The notes under the pieces are model-generated. The model saw only the letters and a program-made list of their open reading frames with translations. It ran no database searches and had not been told where the DNA came from. A DNA stretch of 17,552 nucleotides from JASJHI01 sp965371355 (lineage in GTDB: Bacteria; Actinomycetota; Acidimicrobiia; Acidimicrobiales; Ilumatobacteraceae): assembly GCA_965371355.1 (NCBI GenBank), contig CBDUYD010000051.1, positions 1 to 17,552 of the forward strand. Reading direction: 5' to 3'. Positions 13,610 through 17,552 of this stretch are shown piece after piece; the stretch's first letter is position 1, and each line of letters starts with the position of its first letter. The position numbers and the translations under genes are program-made.

Positions 13610-13661
13610 TTCTGTGCACGGATCTTCCCGCTGAGCGGGACCACAGCCACATTATTCGGGT
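13610..13661. repeat. 52-bp intergenic repeat, degenerate copy C
   Basis: It aligns without gaps to copy A (10628-10679) at 36 of 52 positions, in the same orientation. The centre TCCCGCT-G-AGCGGGA (13626-13640) is a perfect dyad, which can also form a 6-bp hairpin with a 3-nt loop. It lies in the 136-bp gap between the crotonase and hot-dog genes; no T-tract follows. Confidence 0.65.
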
Positions 13662-13696
13662 CGTGGTGGTGGGTGGGGTCCGGCCAGAATGAGGCG

Positions 13697-14437
13697 ATGC
13701 AGGAGCTGCGGAACTGGTCGACCCGGGCGGTGAACCTGCCCGAGCACTCCGGCAACGCGATCCACACCGACGAGGGCGCGCGGGAGAAGGGGTTCGACGC
13801 GGCGCTGGTCGCCGGTGTCACCGTGTACGCCTACCTCACGTACCTGCCGGTCACAGCGTGGGGAATCGACTGGGTCCGCAGCGGTGGGGCCCACGTGCGG
13901 TTCCATGCGCCGGTGCTCGACGGCGATGCGGTCGACTGCGTGGTCGCGGGTCCCTCCGACGGGCAGGCCGAGCCGGAAGGCGCGGCGTCGGGAACGCTCG
14001 TCGAGGCTCGGGTCGACGGCGCGATGCGGGCGCGATGCGAGATGTTCCCGGCTGCGGCCGAGCTCCCGACGCGCAGCGGTGAACGGCTCGCGCCGCTCGA
14101 GTTCGAGCTCGGCCACGGATGGGTCGACTACGGCATCAGGGCAGGAGACGACGAGCGCCTCTACACCGATCTGAACATCGCACATCCGGCGGCCTGGATG
14201 TCGATCGCCAATCGGTTGTTCCACGAACAGGTGGTGACCGGTCCCTGGATCCACGTCCGCAGCCTTCTGGCGCACCACGGTGTCGCCCGGCTCGGCTCGA
14301 CGATCGATGCGGACGCCGTCGTCGTCGAGCGGTTCGACACCCGTGCAGGCCGGCGGGCGATCGCCGACGTCCGGATCCGAGCCGACGGTGAACTCGTAGC
14401 GTCGCTCGAACACGAAGCGATCATCGAAGTGCGCTGA
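13697..14437 (+). CDS. MaoC-like / double hot-dog protein, hydratase motif altered
   Basis: 246 residues, consistent with two hot-dog units. The stretch LPEHSGNAIHTDEGAREKGF (14-33), then ALVAG, follows the spacing of the MaoC or R-specific hydratase motif (GDxNPxH...A...GF), with Asn20 and His23 kept, but Ser18 stands where the catalytic Asp is expected and Ala21 replaces Pro. The second half contains IAHPAAWMSIANRLFHE and HVRSLLAHHG, typical of the helix and strand of a second hot-dog fold. Enoyl-CoA hydration is therefore uncertain; thioesterase or binding roles are possible. ATG 13697 is preferred over ATG 13673: a CAGAAT -10-like box ends 6 nt upstream, while a GAGG there is too close to act as a Shine-Dalgarno. 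It follows the crotonase in the same direction after 136 bp. Confidence 0.7.
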   Translation: MQELRNWSTRAVNLPEHSGNAIHTDEGAREKGFDAALVAGVTVYAYLTYLPVTAWGIDWVRSGGAHVRFHAPVLDGDAVDCVVAGPSDGQAEPEGAASGTLVEARVDGAMRARCEMFPAAAELPTRSGERLAPLEFELGHGWVDYGIRAGDDERLYTDLNIAHPAAWMSIANRLFHEQVVTGPWIHVRSLLAHHGVARLGSTIDADAVVVERFDTRAGRRAIADVRIRADGELVASLEHEAIIEVR

Positions 14438-14462
14438 CTCCGACTGCGCTCCTCGTGCCATC

Positions 14463-14498
14463 CGGGTCACTCGGGACACTCGGGTCACTCGGGTCACG
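14463..14498. repeat. Four tandem 9-bp units
   Basis: CGGGTCACT is repeated four times (14463-14471, 14472-14480, 14481-14489, 14490-14498) with one change in unit two and one in unit four. It lies in the 73-bp gap between convergent stop codons. No function is evident; slippage-prone short tandem repeat. Confidence 0.85.
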
Positions 14499-14510
14499 GC
14501 GGGCCGGCGG

Positions 14511-15398
14511 TCAGGCGTTCGGCGAGAGCACCTCGAGTGCGTTCCAGTCGAGTGTGAGGGCTCCCTCGGTCGAGAGGAGCGGTTGCACGCAGACGTGGTC
14601 TGCGCCCGCGTCGTAGTGGGCCTGCACGCCGGCCCGCACGCTGTCCTCGTCACCCCACACCACGACAGCGTCGACGAATCGATCGTCCCGCCGCTCGATC
14701 TCGTCCTCGGTGAATCCGAGCCGCTTCCAGTTGTTGCGGTAGTTCGGCAGCGAGGCGTACATGCCGAGCGCCTCGATCGCCGCGGCGCGGGCCGCGTCTG
14801 CATCGGTCGAGAGCACGACCTTCTGCTCGACGCAGAGCAGCGCGTCCGGCCCGATGATCTCGCGCGCCATCGCGGTGTGCTGCGGCGTCGTCCAGTAGGG
14901 ATGAGCCCCGTCGGCGGCGGAAGCGGACAGTTCGAGCATCTTCGGACCGAGTGCGGCGAGCAGTCGTAGAGGTGCCTCGGCGGGCCGCGTCGCCCGGAAC
15001 GGGGAGGCGTCCATCGCCGCCAGGTAGTCGCGCATCTTGGAAAACGGTTTGGAGTAGTCGAGCCCGCGGAGTCCGGCGACCAGCGGGCCGTGGCTCACGC
15101 CGAGGCCGAGGACGAAGCGTCCGCCAGACTGTTCGGCGAGCGTGTTCGCGGCCTGTTTCATCGGGCCCGGGTGGCGGTGGAAGATGTTGGCGATGCCGGT
15201 GGCGAATTGCAGCGACTCGGTCTGCGATGCGAGCCAGGCGATGTGGGCGAACGGATCGCGGCCGACCGTGTCGGGCAGCCACAGCGTCGAGTAGCCGAGC
15301 GACTCGATCCGTCCAGCGGCCTCGGCGGCCTCGCCGGAACTCATCGCATCGGTGAAGTACCAGACGCCCGTCGTCGAGAGACGATCGCGAGCATTCAT
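14511..15398 (-). CDS. F420-dependent LLM-class oxidoreductase (resembles the MSMEG_4141 family)
   Basis: 295-residue LLM TIM-barrel protein. The N-terminal GVWYFTDAMSSGEAAEAA, LWLPDTVGRDPFAHIA (39-54), FATGIANIF (66-73) and SGGRFVLGLGVSHGPLVAGL (91-110) match the subfamily recalled as TIGR03620. It should bind F420 and transfer hydride to or from an unknown substrate. ATG 15398 is supported by a TACGGT -10 (complement of 15405-15410) ending 6 nt before it, so a leaderless mRNA is predicted even though the antiporter gene lies only 42 bp upstream in the same direction. It converges on the hot-dog gene across the 9-bp tandem repeats. It is the fourth LLM enzyme in the window and clearly a different subfamily from the other three. 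Confidence 0.87.
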   Translation of the reverse strand: MNARDRLSTTGVWYFTDAMSSGEAAEAAGRIESLGYSTLWLPDTVGRDPFAHIAWLASQTESLQFATGIANIFHRHPGPMKQAANTLAEQSGGRFVLGLGVSHGPLVAGLRGLDYSKPFSKMRDYLAAMDASPFRATRPAEAPLRLLAALGPKMLELSASAADGAHPYWTTPQHTAMAREIIGPDALLCVEQKVVLSTDADAARAAAIEALGMYASLPNYRNNWKRLGFTEDEIERRDDRFVDAVVVWGDEDSVRAGVQAHYDAGADHVCVQPLLSTEGALTLDWNALEVLSPNA

Positions 15399-15404
15399 CG
15401 TTTC

Positions 15405-15410
15405 ACCGTA
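15405..15410 (-). promoter_or_regulatory. -10 box of a predicted leaderless LLM oxidoreductase mRNA
   Basis: TACGGT on the - strand ends 6 nt before ATG 15398, in the 42-bp gap after the antiporter stop. It suggests this gene has its own promoter rather than depending on the antiporter transcript. Confidence 0.55.
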
Positions 15411-15440
15411 CGCCGATCGCGTCGCTCGCGGGGACGCGTC

Positions 15441-17396
15441 TCACTCCGACAGCGAGGTCGGAGGCACATCGTCGGAATCGCCCGACTCTTGCGGGTCGGG
15501 CTGCGAGTCGTCGAGCAACACCTGGAACTCCGGCGACGCCAATCCGACAACGCTGCCCTCGGTCGGGACCGGGTCGTCGTGACAGAGCAAGGCCATACGC
15601 TGATCGACGACCCGGACCACCGGGATGTACGTCCCGGCGTCGCAGGCCTCTTCGATCGGTGGGCCGCAGGGTGCGCCGCGCATCCGCCAACCCTGTCGCG
15701 ACCTCTCGTCGAGGAATGGATAGGTGATGCCCTCGATCCCGATCACCCGTCCGAGGTACTCCTCGGGAACGGTCGCCACAGCGCTGTGTGGCTTGCTCGG
15801 CGCGAGTTGGAACACCTCCCGCCGACCGAACACGCGGGCGAATCGAGCCGTCGCCAGGGCGTTGACCTCGTCGTTCGACGTCATCGCGAGAAGGCGGCCG
15901 ATGCCGCGCAGGTCGAGATCGCGGTCGGCCTCCTCGGCCAGCACGCTCATCATCCGGGCATCGAGTCCCGCCGCGATCGCCCGTGTCACGTTGTACCGGT
16001 CGGTGTCGATGAGCAACGTCTTCACACCGAGTGCCTTCAGTTCGATCGCGAGACCTCGCCCGACGCCGTTCGCGCCTGCGATCAGCACGCCGTCCGCCTG
16101 CGCTTCGGCGAGACCCAGAGCCCTCGCCGCGGGACCGGCTCCGAAGCCGTACACGATGATCGTCCCGATGACGACGAGGATCACGATCGGCACGATCTTG
16201 GAGGCGTCCGGCACGTCTTCTTGTTCCAGCCGGATCGCGAAGATCGCGGAGACCGCGGCGGCGACGATCCCGCGCGGTGCCATCGTCATCAGGAACAGGC
16301 GCTCCTTCCAGCTCAACGACGTCCGCAGCGACGAGAGAACCACGCCGATCGGCCGTGCGACGAACACGAGCACGGCGATGAAGGCGAGAGCGGGGAGTGT
16401 CACGTCGCGGAGTTGGTCGGCCTCGATGCGCGCCGCGAGCAGGATGAAAAGCGCCGAGATCAGCAGCGTGCGCAGGCTCTCGTTGAACTCCGACACCTCC
16501 CGGATCGTCGAACTCTCGCGGCGGGCGAGGTAGATGCCGAGCACGGTTACCGCCAGGAGGCCCGACTCCTCCTGGATCGCATTGCTGAGGACGAACGACG
16601 CGAGCACGACGGCGAGCGTCATCGGAACCGCGAGCGGGTCGGGAATGAGAAACCGCCGGAGCGCCCGATCGAGGGCGAAGGCCGCGGCGAACCCGATGCC
16701 GGCCCCCGCCGCGACGGTCAGGAGCGCGATCCACGCGATCCGGGGTACCGCCTCGTCGAGTGTCTCCGACAGCACGATCTCGAATGCGAGTAGCGCGGCC
16801 AATACTCCGATCGGGTCGATCAACACTCCCTCGGCGCGAAGGATCGGCCCGGTCGTGCCCTTCGGGCGCACGAATCTGAGCAGCGGTCCGACGACGGTGG
16901 GACCGGTGACGACGAGCACCGCGCCGAGCATGATCGCCGCCTCGTTGGAGATGTCGAAGATCTCCCGCGACGAGTACCACCCGACGGCGAACGTGACGGC
17001 GAGCCCGACCGTGATCAGCCGACGGACGACCGTGCCGGTCGAGCGCAGCTCGCGCGGTGTGAGTCCGAGCCCGCCCTCGAACAGGATCACCGCAACCGAG
17101 AGCGAGACGAGCGGGAAGAGAGAGTCGCCGAGGAGTTCGTCCGGGTCGATCACACCGAGCACCGGACCGAGCAGGATGCCGGCGACGAGCAGTGCGAGGA
17201 TCGAGGGGATCTGCAGCCGCCATGCCAGCCACTGCGCGGCCATGCCCGCGCCGACGATGACGGCGAGGGCGGGTCCGACCGCCGAGTCGTCCGCACCGAC
17301 GAGCGCGCCCTCCATCAGCCCCGCCAGCCCCGCGATCGGCCCGGAGTCGAGTACGACCGATCCGGCGACGGCGGCGACCTCTGCAAGCTCCACCAT
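15441..17396 (-). CDS. Cation/proton antiporter (CPA family) with C-terminal RCK/TrkA-N domain
   Basis: About 651 residues. Roughly twelve hydrophobic segments fill residues 40-422, beginning LQIPSILALLVAGILLGPVLG (61-81) and VAVILFEGGLGLTP (101-114). The ion-site helix reads RAEGVLIDPIGVL with Glu189 and Asp194, the single-Asp form of this group. After the membrane part, LIAGANGVGRGLAIE (438-452) and LLIDTD (461-466) make a Rossmann nucleotide-binding RCK domain that should gate transport by NAD(H) or another nucleotide; a soluble tail ends in an acidic, Ser-rich stretch. It probably exchanges sodium or potassium for protons. Start choice is uncertain: ATG 17396 has a TAGTGT -10 ending 8 nt upstream; ATG 17423 is also possible, and the frame is open to the window edge, but a divergent gene appears to begin at 17527. 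Confidence 0.87.
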   Translation of the reverse strand: MVELAEVAAVAGSVVLDSGPIAGLAGLMEGALVGADDSAVGPALAVIVGAGMAAQWLAWRLQIPSILALLVAGILLGPVLGVIDPDELLGDSLFPLVSLSVAVILFEGGLGLTPRELRSTGTVVRRLITVGLAVTFAVGWYSSREIFDISNEAAIMLGAVLVVTGPTVVGPLLRFVRPKGTTGPILRAEGVLIDPIGVLAALLAFEIVLSETLDEAVPRIAWIALLTVAAGAGIGFAAAFALDRALRRFLIPDPLAVPMTLAVVLASFVLSNAIQEESGLLAVTVLGIYLARRESSTIREVSEFNESLRTLLISALFILLAARIEADQLRDVTLPALAFIAVLVFVARPIGVVLSSLRTSLSWKERLFLMTMAPRGIVAAAVSAIFAIRLEQEDVPDASKIVPIVILVVIGTIIVYGFGAGPAARALGLAEAQADGVLIAGANGVGRGLAIELKALGVKTLLIDTDRYNVTRAIAAGLDARMMSVLAEEADRDLDLRGIGRLLAMTSNDEVNALATARFARVFGRREVFQLAPSKPHSAVATVPEEYLGRVIGIEGITYPFLDERSRQGWRMRGAPCGPPIEEACDAGTYIPVVRVVDQRMALLCHDDPVPTEGSVVGLASPEFQVLLDDSQPDPQESGDSDDVPPTSLSE

Positions 17397-17404
17397 CTGG
17401 CGGG

Positions 17405-17410
17405 ACACTA
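17405..17410 (-). promoter_or_regulatory. Candidate -10 box for the antiporter gene
   Basis: TAGTGT on the - strand ends 8 nt before ATG 17396. It favours that start over ATG 17423, which would place this box inside the coding region. Confidence 0.4.
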
Positions 17411-17513
17411 CATCGGTCGACATGGCGGTCGATCTCGACGAGCACGTGGGGCGAGTGGGACCGTCGCTCGTGGCGGGACCCTCGACCTCGGTGGCTCGTC
17501 GATCGCTGGGCGT

Positions 17514-17519
17514 TACGGT
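17514..17519 (+). promoter_or_regulatory. -10 box for a gene leaving the right edge
   Basis: TACGGT on the + strand ends 7 nt before a GTG at 17527, the same hexamer and nearly the same spacing as at 15405-15410. It predicts a leaderless transcript divergent from the antiporter gene. Confidence 0.45.
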
Positions 17520-17526
17520 CGGCGCC

Positions 17527-17552
17527 GTGTCTGCACGCATCGAACGAATCAC
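17527..17552 (+). CDS. Start of an unidentified gene, cut by the right edge
   Basis: GTG at 17527 opens a frame reading VSARIERI before the window ends. The only support is the TACGGT -10 ending 7 nt upstream and the divergent position relative to the antiporter. Eight residues are too few to name it. Confidence 0.4.

Noticed and set aside
15090..16793. 567-codon open frame on + across the LLM and antiporter genes
   Set aside because: Spans two well-supported genes in antisense and has repeated Arg/Asp/Glu runs without domain signatures.
15403..17445. 680-codon open frame on the - strand overlapping the antiporter in another frame
   Set aside because: It is rich in Arg, Gly, Asp and Pro with no motif, as expected for an alternate frame of GC-rich DNA; the antiporter frame has clear membrane helices and a Rossmann motif.
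17424..17552. Extension of the antiporter to the window edge
   Set aside because: The extra N-terminal residues are polar and unlike the family, and the bases hold a promoter and start for a divergent gene.

Overview
The window looks like chromosomal DNA of a high-GC actinobacterium, probably an Acidimicrobiia member such as Ilumatobacter or a relative. This is inferred from strongly GC-biased codons, four putative F420-dependent luciferase-like (LLM) oxidoreductases, a DUF2510 domain, and many start codons preceded directly by a TANNNT -10 box, the usual layout of leaderless actinobacterial transcripts. No phage, insertion sequence, CRISPR array, tRNA or rRNA was seen.

Layout. 1-1075 (-): start of an M15-type D,D-carboxypeptidase-like protein with a peptidoglycan-binding domain and a Lys/Ala/Pro-rich tail, cut by the left edge. 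1215-5043: three F420/LLM enzymes and a haloalkane dehalogenase; two of the LLM genes diverge from one 26-bp gap holding a perfect 12-bp palindrome. 5070-7761: a TIR-domain protein with DUF2510 and two membrane helices, divergent from a membrane-anchored multicopper oxidase. 7777-10611: a Cys-type sulfatase (-), divergent from a lipoprotein followed by a gamma-glutamylcyclotransferase-like protein. 10776-14437: a CoA/catabolic group: acyl-CoA dehydrogenase (-), then on + a dienelactone hydrolase, a crotonase overlapping it by 8 nt, and a MaoC/hot-dog protein. 14511-17396 (-): a fourth LLM enzyme and a cation/proton antiporter with an RCK domain. At 17527 a new + strand gene begins and runs off the edge.

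How the genes may work together. The LLM oxidoreductases, dehalogenase, acyl-CoA dehydrogenase, dienelactone hydrolase and crotonase/hot-dog proteins fit a broad catabolic repertoire for organic acids, halogenated or cyclic compounds, but no single pathway can be read from the order, and the many strand switches argue against one large operon. The crotonase and its hot-dog neighbour both lack the acidic catalytic residues of their classical families, so neither should be assumed to be a hydratase.

Points of most interest: a symmetric -10 palindrome that may serve two divergent leaderless genes; eight starts with -10-only leaderless geometry; an interspersed 52-bp repeat (two tandem copies and one degenerate copy); a hairpin-rich intergenic block bracketed by 13-bp direct repeats; and the TIR-DUF2510-membrane protein, the only candidate here for an uncharacterised signalling or defence component. 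All calls come from reading the sequence without database searches.
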